Positions 29,864 through 38,952 are shown, numbered from the stretch's first letter. The stretch is DNA of 40,309 bases from Patescibacteria group bacterium (GCA_018816645.1 JAHIVN010000100.1:1-40309); one strand, 5' to 3'. A program made the numbers and translations. The notes: generated from the sequence alone by a model not told the origin.

Positions 29864-30832
29864 TTAATTTACAACATTTGTCGGCTTCCCCTTACAAAAA
29901 TCTGTGATATTTCCTATCACTATTTCTGCTAGTCTCTCCAACCCTTCCCTCGTATACCATGCAATATCTGATGTCACAATTGCATTTGGAAGATTCATGA
30001 TGCCTAGGAGGTAAATCGGAGACTTCTTATAATCCTTGGGATGAATTCTTATTGTGTCAAGCCCTGCTCCTACTATCCTGTTACTTAAAAGCATTTTATA
30101 AAGGTAATCCATGTCGACAAGTTCGCTTTGAGATGTATTTATAAAAATTGCAGAATTTTTCATTAGTTCCAGCTTTGATTTCTCAAGCAGCTGCCTTGTG
30201 GAGTCATTGAGAGGAATATGCAACGAAATGAAGTCGCTCTTCTTTAACAGGTGATTTAGTGAAACAAACCCGTTTAGACCAAGCCTCTTAGCTCTTTCAT
30301 CCGAAGGATGGGCTGTATGCACTAAAACTTTCATCCCAAGCCCCTGTCCTATTTGAATTGCCCTGCTTCCAATATTCCCAGCACCGATAACTCCCAGAGT
30401 TTTACCGCTTACTTCAGTACCGCAAAACAAATTAAATGCCCAGATTCCTGCTTTGGCAAATTCTGCTATCTGCTTTGTATTACGGCAAAGAGATATGATC
30501 ATACTGAAAACAAACTCTGCAACAGATTGTGAAAAAACACCGGGACAGTTACAGACAACAATCCCCTTCTTCTTTGCATAATCTATGTCAATATTGTGAA
30601 AACCTGTAGATGAAGTTATTAAACATTTCAGTTTTTCACACCTATCTATTACCTCCCTATTCACCTTTGAGATTAAATCGAAAACACCCACATCAGCATT
30701 ACGAAGTCTTTGAATTAAATCGTCTTTGGAGAAAGGAATGCTCTCATAGTAATCAACTAAAAATCCACTCTTACGAAGCTTCAAAATATGTTCCCTTTTC
30801 AATGCTACATTGTCTGTAACGCTGATTCTCAT
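29864..30832 (-). CDS. 2-hydroxyacid dehydrogenase-like protein lacking catalytic residues (paralogue 2)
   Basis: This protein has the full fold of a D-2-hydroxyacid dehydrogenase, with Rossmann motif LGVIGAGNIGSRA and the family segment SVAEFVFSMIISLCRN. The active site is altered, however. The Arg motif (normally NTARG) reads INTSQSELVD, so Arg becomes Gln. The usual PHIA reads TSDIAWYTREG, so His becomes Asp. The Glu segment reads LDTIRIHPKD. The NAD(P) strand ends HTAHPSDER, without Asp. The gene overlaps its upstream paralogue by 4 nt (ATGA), so both are translated together. A sensor or NAD(P)-binding regulatory role is more likely than standard catalysis. Confidence 0.82.
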   Translation of the reverse strand: MRISVTDNVALKREHILKLRKSGFLVDYYESIPFSKDDLIQRLRNADVGVFDLISKVNREVIDRCEKLKCLITSSTGFHNIDIDYAKKKGIVVCNCPGVFSQSVAEFVFSMIISLCRNTKQIAEFAKAGIWAFNLFCGTEVSGKTLGVIGAGNIGSRAIQIGQGLGMKVLVHTAHPSDERAKRLGLNGFVSLNHLLKKSDFISLHIPLNDSTRQLLEKSKLELMKNSAIFINTSQSELVDMDYLYKMLLSNRIVGAGLDTIRIHPKDYKKSPIYLLGIMNLPNAIVTSDIAWYTREGLERLAEIVIGNITDFCKGKPTNVVN

Positions 30833-31830
30833 TTTTTATAGTTTAATACTTTAAAATTTTCTCCTTTAACAAATTTCTCTACAATATCAATTGTCATCTT
30901 ATTTTTTTGTTTTATAGCTTCTTCGGTATTGAAGGCTATATTGCTTGTTATGAGAACATTTGGAAGAATGGATATCCCCTTTCCCTTTGTCTTGAACTTG
31001 TGTTCTAGCTGCAAGGGATTCAGGTCAAGCGCTGCGGAATATATTTTTTTTTCTAGAATTAAATCATAAAGCGAGGCTATGTCTATAGCATTTAGACTAT
31101 CACAAATGCTTATAAGGATAGTCTCGTTTTTGATTAGAAGAAGCTTTTCCTCTCCAATCAAAAACTTCCTCCCATAATATTCTTTCGGATCAAGCCGGAC
31201 ACAACAAATGATAATGTCCGACTCACCGAGAACCTCTTTCAGAGTTGAGAATTTCTCAATACGAAGTCTAATTGCTCTTTTCCGGCTAGGCCTTTCTGTA
31301 CAGACCCTGATATTCAAGCCAAAACCTTTGGCTATAGGTATCAGTGCGCTTCCTACCCGCCCCGCACCAACAATTCCGATAGTTTTCCCAGCAAGCTGAC
31401 TACCTTGTACCGCAAACACATCATATCCTCCAATTTTTGCATACTGGTTAGCCGTATGAACGTTTCGTAACAAAGTAAGAATTTGTGCAAATACAAACTC
31501 TGCTGTAGATTCGCTGGAGTAATCTTTGATATTTGCCACCTGAACCTTCGTTGAGTGTAGAAGACCTTGAGACAACCCCTCGGTTGAAGTGCCGCTTCGA
31601 ACAGCTAGTTTCAAATTCGGACATTTTCTAATAAGTCTTCTAGATAAAGATACCAGTGTGTCCAGTATAGCTATATCAGCAACTCCTATATTCTCAATGA
31701 TTTCCTCCTCTCGAGTAGGAATGCTATCACCACTGAATGTATAAGCAATATCGACAAATGAACCCAGTCGTCGAATATCTTTTTCACTAAAATGTACATT
31801 ATCTGCGATACTGCATTTATATCTTCTCAT
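30829..31830 (-). CDS. 2-hydroxyacid dehydrogenase-like protein lacking catalytic residues (paralogue 3)
   Basis: Fold and length (333 residues) match the family, with IGIVGAGRVGSALIP as the nucleotide-binding motif and ESTAEFVFAQILTLLRN. The catalytic Arg is missing (ISICDSLNAID) and the His position reads TSNIAFNTEEA, with Asn. The NAD(P) strand end, VCTERPSRKRA, has basic residues suited to NADP(H). It is the first gene of an operon with paralogue 2 and is divergent from TrmB gene 2, with only 80 nt between the starts. Like its neighbour it is probably not a conventional dehydrogenase. Confidence 0.8.
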   Translation of the reverse strand: MRRYKCSIADNVHFSEKDIRRLGSFVDIAYTFSGDSIPTREEEIIENIGVADIAILDTLVSLSRRLIRKCPNLKLAVRSGTSTEGLSQGLLHSTKVQVANIKDYSSESTAEFVFAQILTLLRNVHTANQYAKIGGYDVFAVQGSQLAGKTIGIVGAGRVGSALIPIAKGFGLNIRVCTERPSRKRAIRLRIEKFSTLKEVLGESDIIICCVRLDPKEYYGRKFLIGEEKLLLIKNETILISICDSLNAIDIASLYDLILEKKIYSAALDLNPLQLEHKFKTKGKGISILPNVLITSNIAFNTEEAIKQKNKMTIDIVEKFVKGENFKVLNYKK

Positions 31831-31854
31831 AAACCTCAGAATATCAAATAAATA

Positions 31855-31882
31855 TTGACAACCAGATTTTATCTGAGATAAT
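31855..31882 (+). promoter_or_regulatory. promoter and operator-like palindrome of the second TrmB regulator
   Basis: TTGACA (31855-31860) and GATAAT (31877-31882) are 16 bp apart. The spacer holds CAGAT-TTT-ATCTG (31863-31875), a perfect short inverted repeat placed where a repressor would block polymerase. It may control both the TrmB gene and the divergent dehydrogenase-like genes. Confidence 0.6.
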
Positions 31883-31910
31883 AAACTCCATAAAACTGTT
31901 GTTCAAATAA

Positions 31911-32693
31911 ATGAACAAGGATTCAAATTCTGAAGTACTACAAAAATTAGGTTTAAATGACAAAGAAATCGTGATTTACTTGCATCTTACAAATTCTGGA
32001 GTTCAGAGTATTAAACAGATATCAGATGCTACATCCGTTAACAGAACTACTGTCTACCGCTATCTCGAATCGCTAATAAAAAAAGATCTTATAGAATGGA
32101 TTATCGGTGAGCGTGGACGAAAGGTGCAGGTAACTCCGCCAAATAACATCAAATTATACTTATCCGAGAAGAAACAAAGGTTAGAGAATCTTGAAAAAAC
32201 AATCCCCTCATTGATATCTCAGCTTCAGATGATCAAGCCTATTGAAAAATTTGCCACGCAGGTTCGTTATTATAAAGGCGAAGAAGGAATCAAACAAATA
32301 ATTTGGAATACTCTTCAAACGAAAGGACCACTTTATAGCTATACCCCATTAGGAAGAAGAGATGTTATCAATCCCGATTTTGAAGATCGGTTTGAACATG
32401 AATGGGCCAGAAGAAAGCTCATCGATAAGGTGATAACAAACGAAACGCACCTTGATTATTTCAGAAAGAACTTAGTAGATTCCTATAAGAAAACCCTTGA
32501 GGTAAGAATCCTACCTTCTGATAAGTTTTATATAACAAGCGACACTAGCATCTATAACAACACAGTCTCAATTATGTCCTTTGAAAAGGAGGCCTTAGCT
32601 GGGGTCGAAATCGATAACAAGGAAATGGCGAGCAACCAAAAATCTATCTTCAACATCGTCTGGGAGGTAGCGAAACCGTTTAAACAACTGTAA
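31911..32693 (+). CDS. TrmB-family transcriptional regulator 2
   Basis: A paralogue of the regulator at 28453, with the same order: winged helix LGLNDKEIVIYLHLTNSG then ISDATSVNRTTVYRYLESL, a basic linker, a coiled helix, and the shared C-terminal domain beginning VRYYKGEEGIKQIIWNTL. Length is 260 residues. It is divergent from the dehydrogenase-like operon and carries a palindrome in its own promoter, so autoregulation and control of that operon are likely. The ligand is unknown; the paired dehydrogenase-like proteins might supply or sense it. Confidence 0.85.
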   Translation: MNKDSNSEVLQKLGLNDKEIVIYLHLTNSGVQSIKQISDATSVNRTTVYRYLESLIKKDLIEWIIGERGRKVQVTPPNNIKLYLSEKKQRLENLEKTIPSLISQLQMIKPIEKFATQVRYYKGEEGIKQIIWNTLQTKGPLYSYTPLGRRDVINPDFEDRFEHEWARRKLIDKVITNETHLDYFRKNLVDSYKKTLEVRILPSDKFYITSDTSIYNNTVSIMSFEKEALAGVEIDNKEMASNQKSIFNIVWEVAKPFKQL

Positions 32694-32714
32694 TACAATT
32701 GTTTAACAGTTGTT
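32683..32714. terminator. bidirectional terminator between TrmB gene 2 and rpoD
   Basis: AACAACTGT (32683-32691) and ACAGTTGTT (32706-32714) form a perfect 9-bp stem, with a further ACAATTGT palindrome in the loop. It spans the whole gap between the two convergent stops. No strong T-run follows in either direction. Confidence 0.55.
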
Positions 32715-33806
32715 CTATTTCAAATAATCCTTAAACGCCTGCTGAATTTCCGGGGATTTCAATGATTTCAACGCTTTCGCCTCAATCTGTCTGATTCTTT
32801 CTCTGGTAACCTTGAACTCATGCCCTACTTCTTCAAGGGTTCGTGAAACTCCATCTTTGAGCCCGAACCTGAGTTCGAGAACCTTCTTCTCCCTATCCGA
32901 AAGATTTTCCAGCATAGTATTCACCTGCCGTTTTAGATAAGACCAGCTGGCTATATCTGCCGGAGATACGCTGTACTCATCCGGAATGATATCACCCAGC
33001 TTACTGTCCTGATCTTCTCCAATCGGAGCATCAAGTGAAGACGGCCTTTGAGCTATTTTTATTATTTCATGAATTCTTTCAACATCTAGATTCATCTCAT
33101 CTGCAATCTCCTCAGGTTCTGGACTTCTTCCAAGCTTTGCAGACAATTTATTGATCACCTTGCTCAATTTATTAATTGTCTCAATCATATGTACAGGAAT
33201 TCTTATGGTTCGAGCCTGATCAGCTATTGCCCTTGTAATAGCCTGACGTATCCACCAGGTGGCATAAGTAGAGAACTTGAATCCTTTTCGGAATTCAAAC
33301 TTCTCAACAGCTCTCATAAGCCCAATATTGCCTTCCTGTATCAAATCCAAAAGATCTAAACCTCTTTTGGCATATTTTTTGGCTATACTCACAACGAGAC
33401 GAAGATTAGCTGTAGTAAGCAGGTCTTTTGCTTCCTGATCCTTCTTCTCTATTCTCTTTGCCAAAATGACTTCCTCCTCGGCCGTCAAAAGCGGAATTTT
33501 ACCTATCTCATGCAAATACGCTCTTATCGGATCAGTTGAAATGTGAGAACGAATTTTTTTGAGTACCTGAATCTTCTGCTCGAAATCCATTCTCTCCGGT
33601 TTAACTACCTCCTGAGTTTCTTCGACCGGCTCAATTATTTCTATCTCCTTTTCCTGAAGTTTGATGATTATATACTCTAGAAGTACCAGATCTTCTTCAA
33701 TTTCTGGAAATTTTTCCAAGACCTCATCTTGCGTAAGATAACCCTGCAGCTGTCCCTGCTTCACCAATTCTTTAAGAAGCGTTTTATCCTTTTTCGCTAC
33801 TTTCAT
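32715..33806 (-). CDS. rpoD: primary RNA polymerase sigma factor
   Basis: A group 1 sigma70 factor of 363 residues. The N-terminal 60 residues resemble a shortened region 1.1. Region 1.2 is [20 protein letters not shown]. Region 2 includes [17 protein letters not shown] and the core-binding and melting stretch [20 protein letters not shown]. Region 3 begins [14 protein letters not shown]. Region 4 ends with [20 protein letters not shown], the -35-binding helix. The TTGACA/TATAAT-like promoters seen in this window fit recognition by such a factor. The gene is alone between a bidirectional terminator and the divergent sortase gene. Confidence 0.97.
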   Translation of the reverse strand: MKVAKKDKTLLKELVKQGQLQGYLTQDEVLEKFPEIEEDLVLLEYIIIKLQEKEIEIIEPVEETQEVVKPERMDFEQKIQVLKKIRSHISTDPIRAYLHEIGKIPLLTAEEEVILAKRIEKKDQEAKDLLTTANLRLVVSIAKKYAKRGLDLLDLIQEGNIGLMRAVEKFEFRKGFKFSTYATWWIRQAITRAIADQARTIRIPVHMIETINKLSKVINKLSAKLGRSPEPEEIADEMNLDVERIHEIIKIAQRPSSLDAPIGEDQDSKLGDIIPDEYSVSPADIASWSYLKRQVNTMLENLSDREKKVLELRFGLKDGVSRTLEEVGHEFKVTRERIRQIEAKALKSLKSPEIQQAFKDYLK

Positions 33807-33919
33807 ATTGAAAATTATTAAAGTAATCTAGCTCAATGAAAGCTTGAATCAATACAAAAAATCTATTATTATGTGGTTTCTAATAATAATACAAAAGCAC
33901 AAAAATATGCAATTCTTTT

Positions 33920-33948
33920 TTGGGGATTAACTATTAATTGCATATTAT
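33920..33948 (+). promoter_or_regulatory. candidate promoter of the sortase gene
   Basis: TTGGGG (33920-33925) and TATTAT (33943-33948) are 17 bp apart, and the ATG follows after GCT. The same TATxAT-GCT-ATG layout precedes rpoB. Transcription would begin at or within the start codon, so this is uncertain. Confidence 0.35.
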
Positions 33949-33951
33949 GCT

Positions 33952-34827
33952 ATGATATTTAACGAAAACCTAAGTCAATTAGCACAAATGTCCTTATACT
34001 ATTACAAAAAAGCTCCACCGAAAAGTTCTAGTGATATCGAAAGTTCGATTTCGAAAAAGCAGGATAAAAACACTCCTACTCTTTCGACTGTATTGGATAA
34101 TATCACTTACCGCATAAAAAGCAAGATATCTACCCTAAGACCCATCTCTATCATTATCCCGTTAATATTTATCCTCAGTGGACTAGGAATACTTTACCGG
34201 CAAATTAAACCATATGCACTACACTATATCCAAACAAAGTTCTCCGATAGATTTGATCAAGAAGTAGTTTCGCTGGTTCCAACAAGCTACGATAAGATAA
34301 GAGCGGAATATATCTCTGATCCGTCAGCCGGATCTTTCAACGAACTAGTCGATATCAAGAAGATAAATAAGGCGGCTCTTGACTATAACGGAACTTTTTA
34401 TCTGACTATAGAAAAAATTCAGATCTACAATGCTCCAGTTATCGCAAACGTTGACAGTACAAAAGAGGAAACTTATAAAGAGGCCCTCGGGAAAGGCCTT
34501 GCTCACTTTAGAGGTTCAGACCTTCCAAATGGAGGCAAAAACGTCTTAATCTATGGTCATAGTGCAGCAGGAGATTACGCAGAGAAGAATCCAAGTGACG
34601 TCATTACTTCTTTTACTAGACTATTTAAACTAAATATTGGAGACTCAATCGTAGTAAAGTTTGAAGATCAAGAATACAAATATATTGTAAAGAAAATCAA
34701 AGAGGTCTACCCGCAAGATGTGGATGTAATAGTTGGAGAGGGAGCTAAAACGCTGACACTGATGACTTGTTCGCCACCAGGATTGAGTAGTAGAAGATTA
34801 GTGATTATAGCAGTACCTTCAGTCTAA
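33952..34827 (+). CDS. sortase
   Basis: A membrane-anchored cysteine transpeptidase that attaches surface proteins or assembles pili. A membrane helix (about residues 64-82, SIIIPLIFILSGLGILY) follows a polar N-terminal region. The sortase barrel starts near residue 150, YLTIEKIQIYNAPVI. The active site is His203 in LIYGHSAAGDYA, Cys273 in LTLMTCSPPG, and Arg281/282 in LSSRRLVIIA. At 291 residues it is longer than most class E/D enzymes because of the N-terminal extension. It ends 5 nt from the convergent ftsZ gene. No LPxTG substrate is obvious in this window. Confidence 0.88.
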   Translation: MIFNENLSQLAQMSLYYYKKAPPKSSSDIESSISKKQDKNTPTLSTVLDNITYRIKSKISTLRPISIIIPLIFILSGLGILYRQIKPYALHYIQTKFSDRFDQEVVSLVPTSYDKIRAEYISDPSAGSFNELVDIKKINKAALDYNGTFYLTIEKIQIYNAPVIANVDSTKEETYKEALGKGLAHFRGSDLPNGGKNVLIYGHSAAGDYAEKNPSDVITSFTRLFKLNIGDSIVVKFEDQEYKYIVKKIKEVYPQDVDVIVGEGAKTLTLMTCSPPGLSSRRLVIIAVPSV

Positions 34828-34832
34828 TTCTT

Positions 34833-35981
34833 TCAATCTTTCTTTCTTCTCAAAAATGCAGGCGTTTCCAGCCATTCATCTTCCTCATCACCCCTGCCCT
34901 TCAGTGAACGTTTCTTCACATTATCATCATCCCTTATCACTGATTCCGGCTTGCTTTGTACAGGCCTAGAACTAGTTGTTGTCGGACTCTCTGGTACTGA
35001 GCTCAGGGGATCTTTGACTGCTCTTTGATTCTTCTCAAATCCTGTAGCTAGAACTGTGATCTCAATACTATCATCGAGATCTGGATCGATCGTTGCGCCA
35101 AAGATTATATTCGCCCCAGGATCAGAAGCACCTGCTATAACCTGAGCTGCCTCATCAACTTCATGCATAGACAAATCCTTTCCGCCAATAACATTAAACA
35201 AGACTCCAGTAGCACCATCGATCGAGAGTTCAAGAAGAGGGCTTTCGATGGCCTGCTTTGCTGCCGCTGTAGCGCGATCTTCCCCGCTTGCAGATCCCAT
35301 ACCCATTAGTGAAGTTCCAGCATTTGTCATGATAGACTTCACATCAGCAAAATCTACATTTATAAGTCCCGTTTGAGTTATAAGGTTTGAAATACTTCTT
35401 ACTGCATTGCCAAGAACATCATCTACTTTTTTCATTGCTTCTAGAAATGAAACATTTCTGTCAACAATTTCAAGTATTCGCTGATTTGGAATTACAATCA
35501 GTGTATCCACCTTGTCTATTAAATCATTTATACCAAGGTCTGAAGTTCTGGATCTCTTGTCACCTTCAAAGTTAAATGGTTTAGTAACGATAGCTATTGT
35601 CAAAGCTCCAAGGTTTCTAGCTATTCCGGCGATAGTTGGGGTAGCACCAGTTCCCGTCCCGCCTCCCATTCCAGCTGTCATGAAAACCATATCGGATCCA
35701 GCAAGATTTTCATGGATAAGATCTATGCTCTCTTCAGCAGCCTTCCTACCAATATCCGGATCTCCACCGCTGCCAAGTCCTCTTGTCAGATCTTCACCTA
35801 TCCGCAGCTTCAGTTCTGCTTGATTTGCCGCCAATGCAGCAGCATCTGTATTTACTGCAATAAACTCAACACCATCAATATTATAATTATTGATCATATT
35901 ATTGATAGCATTCCCCCCTCCCCCTCCAACTCCGATTACCTTTATTTTAGCCAGCGACGATGATTGTGGTTTTATTAGCAT
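34833..35981 (-). CDS. ftsZ: cell division protein FtsZ
   Basis: The tubulin-like GTPase that forms the division ring. The N-terminal GTP-binding strand is IKVIGVGGGGGNAINNMI, the signature loop GGGTGTGATP begins at residue 106, and the catalytic T7 loop region reads NVDFADVKSIM. A disordered linker (about 315-365) leads to the conserved C-terminal peptide ETPAFLRRKKD, which binds FtsA. At 382 residues it is normal for the family. It is the last gene of the ftsQ-ftsA-ftsZ cluster, 82 nt after ftsA. Confidence 0.98.
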   Translation of the reverse strand: MLIKPQSSSLAKIKVIGVGGGGGNAINNMINNYNIDGVEFIAVNTDAAALAANQAELKLRIGEDLTRGLGSGGDPDIGRKAAEESIDLIHENLAGSDMVFMTAGMGGGTGTGATPTIAGIARNLGALTIAIVTKPFNFEGDKRSRTSDLGINDLIDKVDTLIVIPNQRILEIVDRNVSFLEAMKKVDDVLGNAVRSISNLITQTGLINVDFADVKSIMTNAGTSLMGMGSASGEDRATAAAKQAIESPLLELSIDGATGVLFNVIGGKDLSMHEVDEAAQVIAGASDPGANIIFGATIDPDLDDSIEITVLATGFEKNQRAVKDPLSSVPESPTTTSSRPVQSKPESVIRDDDNVKKRSLKGRGDEEDEWLETPAFLRRKKD

Positions 35982-36063
35982 GATCGAATTTTACAAGTTA
36001 AGTTAAAACACATTTTTCCTAAGTAATTTTCATTCCCTATTAAGTCGCAGAGTTCGTAGGCTT

Positions 36064-37350
36064 CTAGGGGATTAGATTCTTGAAGAATCTACCTACCTTT
36101 GAGAACACCCCGCCGATACCATCTCCCTTTGAAAACCCCATGCTCTCGCTAATTCTTCCCTCCCCATTACTATTCGCTCCATACAAAATAAGTCCTTGGG
36201 TTGTAGAATATGCAGGACTAATAATCTCATCAACTAACCCTTCCAGACCCTTTGGATACCCTACCCTTGCAGGAACTTTGAATACTTTTTTCGCAATTTT
36301 GGTAATATTTGGGAGCATAGAGCTCCCCCCAGTCAAAACTACTCCAGCGGGCATGGAAGTTCCCACTCCAGATTGCTGAAGCTGCGCAATGATGAGATCA
36401 AAAATCTCACAAAATCTCGCTTCGATTATTTCTTCAAAAAGTGTTCTCTCTATCTCCTTAGCTCCTTCAATCCCCAGGGAAGATACATCTATAATCCTGG
36501 CCTTTTTCACTCCTTTTTTCTTTTCGACATTATCTTCTGATTCTTCCCCTCCTGCTACTTTTCCCCTCATAAGATCGAAAACGTTCACCTTTATTCTTTC
36601 TGCATCATCCAGACTGACCCTGAGTCCAATCGCAAGATCGCTCGTAACATTTAGTCCTCCAAAAGGCACACAACCACTATAGGAGATCGCCCCCTCAACA
36701 AATGTCGCTATCGAAGTGACTCCACCGCCGATATCGAGAAGCATAACCCCCAGCTCTTTTTCGGTATCAGTTAATACTGCACTCGAAGAAGCCCAGCCGC
36801 TGAACACAACATCCTCTACTTTTAGTCCTAACTGCTGTACGCATTTCAAAAGGTTATGAAGAACCGTAGAGGTAGCTGAAACTATGTGTGCATCAACCTC
36901 CAACCTCGTTCCTGTCATACCAACAGGGTCTTTGACTCCACCCTGAGAATCAACAATAAATTCTCGCGGAATAACATGAAGAATTTCACGCCCCGGAGGA
37001 ATTGAAACTGTTCTTGCGCTCTCGATGCTCCGGAAGACATCATCCTCGATAATTTCATCAGTTGAAACAGCTACTACTCCTTTATTATTTGTACTAGTAA
37101 TATGCTTCCCTGAAACCGATAAGAAAACAGAGGGTACAGTAATCCCAGCCATGCGCTCAGTCGCCTCAAGAGTCGATGCTATAGAATTTATAGCATCATC
37201 GATATTTACCACCACTCCTTTCTTGATACCAGAACTTGGCTGACTTGCAACTCCAATAACTTGAGGAACACCATCTTCTTCCACCGAGGCAATGACTGCA
37301 CATATCTTCGATGATCCCACATCCAAAGCACTTATTACTCTCTTGGCCAT
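36064..37350 (-). CDS. ftsA: cell division protein FtsA
   Basis: An actin-fold ATPase that ties FtsZ filaments to the membrane. The phosphate-1 motif is ISALDVGSSKICAVIA at residues 6-21. The 1C domain follows (MAGITVPSVFLSVSGKHI), then phosphate-2 LGVMLLDIGGGVTSIATF and the adenosine motif GVVLTGGSSMLPNI. The C-terminal amphipathic helix, VFSKVGRFFKNLIP, is the membrane-targeting sequence. A charged insertion, EESEDNVEKKKGVKK, lies in the 2B region. Length is 428 residues. It is followed by ftsZ and preceded by ftsQ with a 172-nt gap, long enough to hold its own promoter. Confidence 0.97.
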   Translation of the reverse strand: MAKRVISALDVGSSKICAVIASVEEDGVPQVIGVASQPSSGIKKGVVVNIDDAINSIASTLEATERMAGITVPSVFLSVSGKHITSTNNKGVVAVSTDEIIEDDVFRSIESARTVSIPPGREILHVIPREFIVDSQGGVKDPVGMTGTRLEVDAHIVSATSTVLHNLLKCVQQLGLKVEDVVFSGWASSSAVLTDTEKELGVMLLDIGGGVTSIATFVEGAISYSGCVPFGGLNVTSDLAIGLRVSLDDAERIKVNVFDLMRGKVAGGEESEDNVEKKKGVKKARIIDVSSLGIEGAKEIERTLFEEIIEARFCEIFDLIIAQLQQSGVGTSMPAGVVLTGGSSMLPNITKIAKKVFKVPARVGYPKGLEGLVDEIISPAYSTTQGLILYGANSNGEGRISESMGFSKGDGIGGVFSKVGRFFKNLIP

Positions 37351-37522
37351 CTCAAATTTTAAAAATGTTAACTATTACATGTATACCAATTTGTTTTTAC
37401 CGAATAGATTTTACTAACACTAAATGACTAGCTACATTTTTTCGCACTTAGGCTGTTTTGTCAAGTATTTTAGATAATTTATGAACAAAGATTTGTATCA
37501 CCTGTGATAATAATTATCAAAA

Positions 37523-38620
37523 TTATTCCTCAAACTCATAGACTATAATCTCGCTACTTAAGTCTATATACTGAAATTTTTTATCTTTTGCCTTTAAATC
37601 AGCCAAAAACACATCCAGATCATATATCTGTTCTTCTAACTCTCTTCTAGTCGAGAATATTATTTTACGATCATCCTTGAGATACAAAACGAACCTATAT
37701 TCACTTTCCCAAACATATCTGAGAACAACCTCTCCCTTCAGATCGAGATTTATAACCGTACGACTTGATTTCATGAGTGATAGATCAATATTATCCAACA
37801 CCATATAGCTTTTTGGAACATAGTTGTATACAAACGGGTAAGCCTTATATTCATCTCCCAGATTCTTCAAGTTCTTCCCCCAGAACTGATCTACTCTTGA
37901 AACCACTTCTTTCCTGCCTTCTTCGATTATCTTCTGTTTCTCTTTGTTGGTAAGTTCCTCTTTTTCGACCTCTTCTTCACTACTTTTCTTCTTTTCTGCT
38001 GGCTTTTCTTCTTCGACGGCACTTAAATCCCCATAACCTTTCAACAAGTCGATGTCCTCCTGATCCAGTACCAAATCCTCGTAGTCTAAAACCATCCTCA
38101 ACACCGTCCCTTCTTGATCTACTAAGTATGCTCCAGAGAGATTGACCCATACGAGTGAAGGTTTCCTTTCTATAATATTTATATAAACTGTATCTGGTAA
38201 ATGTTTTTCGACTTTTAGATCTTTGATATACGGGGAAAGTGTAACCACATTACCCTTAAGCGTTGACGATCTCACAAGAAATATGTTTACTCCATAAAGA
38301 TACGCTAATTTATCGTCTAATAAAGATGTCTGGAGCTGCTCACATCCTTCTATTTGGATATTCTTGATGTCAAACCTGTCGCTGAATATAAAGTATCTTC
38401 CCCCTAGTATCAATAATGCCAGCACAATACCGATAATGAGGATACGGACGATTTTGTTCCTAAGCGTTTGAGCAACAATATTCGCAAATACCAGTTTCGT
38501 TTTTCTTTTTTGAATTTTTATGCTCGAGAACAATTTCTTCCCAGCTCTCTTCCTCCGAAATTTGGCTGTTGCTCGGTTAGATGTTACTTTACTTTTTGGC
38601 AGTCTATTTTTCCCAAACAT
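37523..38620 (-). CDS. ftsQ: FtsQ/DivIB-like division protein
   Basis: A bitopic division protein: a basic cytoplasmic N-terminus (about 1-55), one membrane span (56-75, RILIIGIVLALLILGGRYFI), a POTRA domain beginning FDIKNIQIEGCEQLQ, and an FtsQ beta domain ending near the C-terminus. Between them lies a highly charged helical insertion (about 195-245, many Glu and Lys), which makes the protein 365 residues, longer than most FtsQ. The gene precedes ftsA and starts only 4 nt from the T-run of the rpsO terminator, so how it is transcribed is unclear. Confidence 0.88.
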   Translation of the reverse strand: MFGKNRLPKSKVTSNRATAKFRRKRAGKKLFSSIKIQKRKTKLVFANIVAQTLRNKIVRILIIGIVLALLILGGRYFIFSDRFDIKNIQIEGCEQLQTSLLDDKLAYLYGVNIFLVRSSTLKGNVVTLSPYIKDLKVEKHLPDTVYINIIERKPSLVWVNLSGAYLVDQEGTVLRMVLDYEDLVLDQEDIDLLKGYGDLSAVEEEKPAEKKKSSEEEVEKEELTNKEKQKIIEEGRKEVVSRVDQFWGKNLKNLGDEYKAYPFVYNYVPKSYMVLDNIDLSLMKSSRTVINLDLKGEVVLRYVWESEYRFVLYLKDDRKIIFSTRRELEEQIYDLDVFLADLKAKDKKFQYIDLSSEIIVYEFEE

Positions 38621-38623
38621 ATA

Positions 38624-38654
38624 AACAACAAAAGGGGCATACTCTATCTGCCCC
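38624..38654 (-). terminator. intrinsic terminator after rpsO, abutting ftsQ
   Basis: On the minus strand GGGGCA (38654-38649 complement) and TGCCCC (38639-38634 complement) form a 6-bp GC-rich stem around a 9-nt loop, followed by TTTTGTTGTTT. The ftsQ ATG begins at 38620, immediately after. It should end rpsO transcripts, or act as an attenuator for ftsQ. Confidence 0.7.
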
Positions 38655-38685
38655 AGAATAAATTTTTATTGTTTGATTTCAGAAA

Positions 38686-38952
38686 TTAATCTATTCTCAA
38701 ATCCTTTTTCAGTTTCTCAAGCGACTTTGAATCAGTTTTCTCAAGATACTTTAGAAGTTTTCTTCTTTGGCCGACTAGCTGTAATAGACCTCTTTTTGAA
38801 TGAAGGTCCTTTTTGTGTCTGCTCAGATGATCTGTCAGTTCCTCTATTCTAGCGGTAAGAAGAGCAACTTGAACCTGAGGTGACCCCGTGTCACTTTCAT
38901 GCAACCGATATTTTCCTATTATTTTTTTCTTTTTATCAGCATCAAGCGCCAT
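38686..38952 (-). CDS. rpsO: ribosomal protein S15
   Basis: A small-subunit protein that binds 16S rRNA helices 20-22 early in assembly. The sequence matches S15 throughout: [40 protein letters not shown], then [14 protein letters not shown]. The ATG at 38952 ([12 protein letters not shown]) is the expected start; a TTG three codons earlier (38961) is less likely. From the ATG the product is 88 residues, the usual size. It is followed by an intrinsic terminator. Confidence 0.97.
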   Translation of the reverse strand: MALDADKKKKIIGKYRLHESDTGSPQVQVALLTARIEELTDHLSRHKKDLHSKRGLLQLVGQRRKLLKYLEKTDSKSLEKLKKDLRID

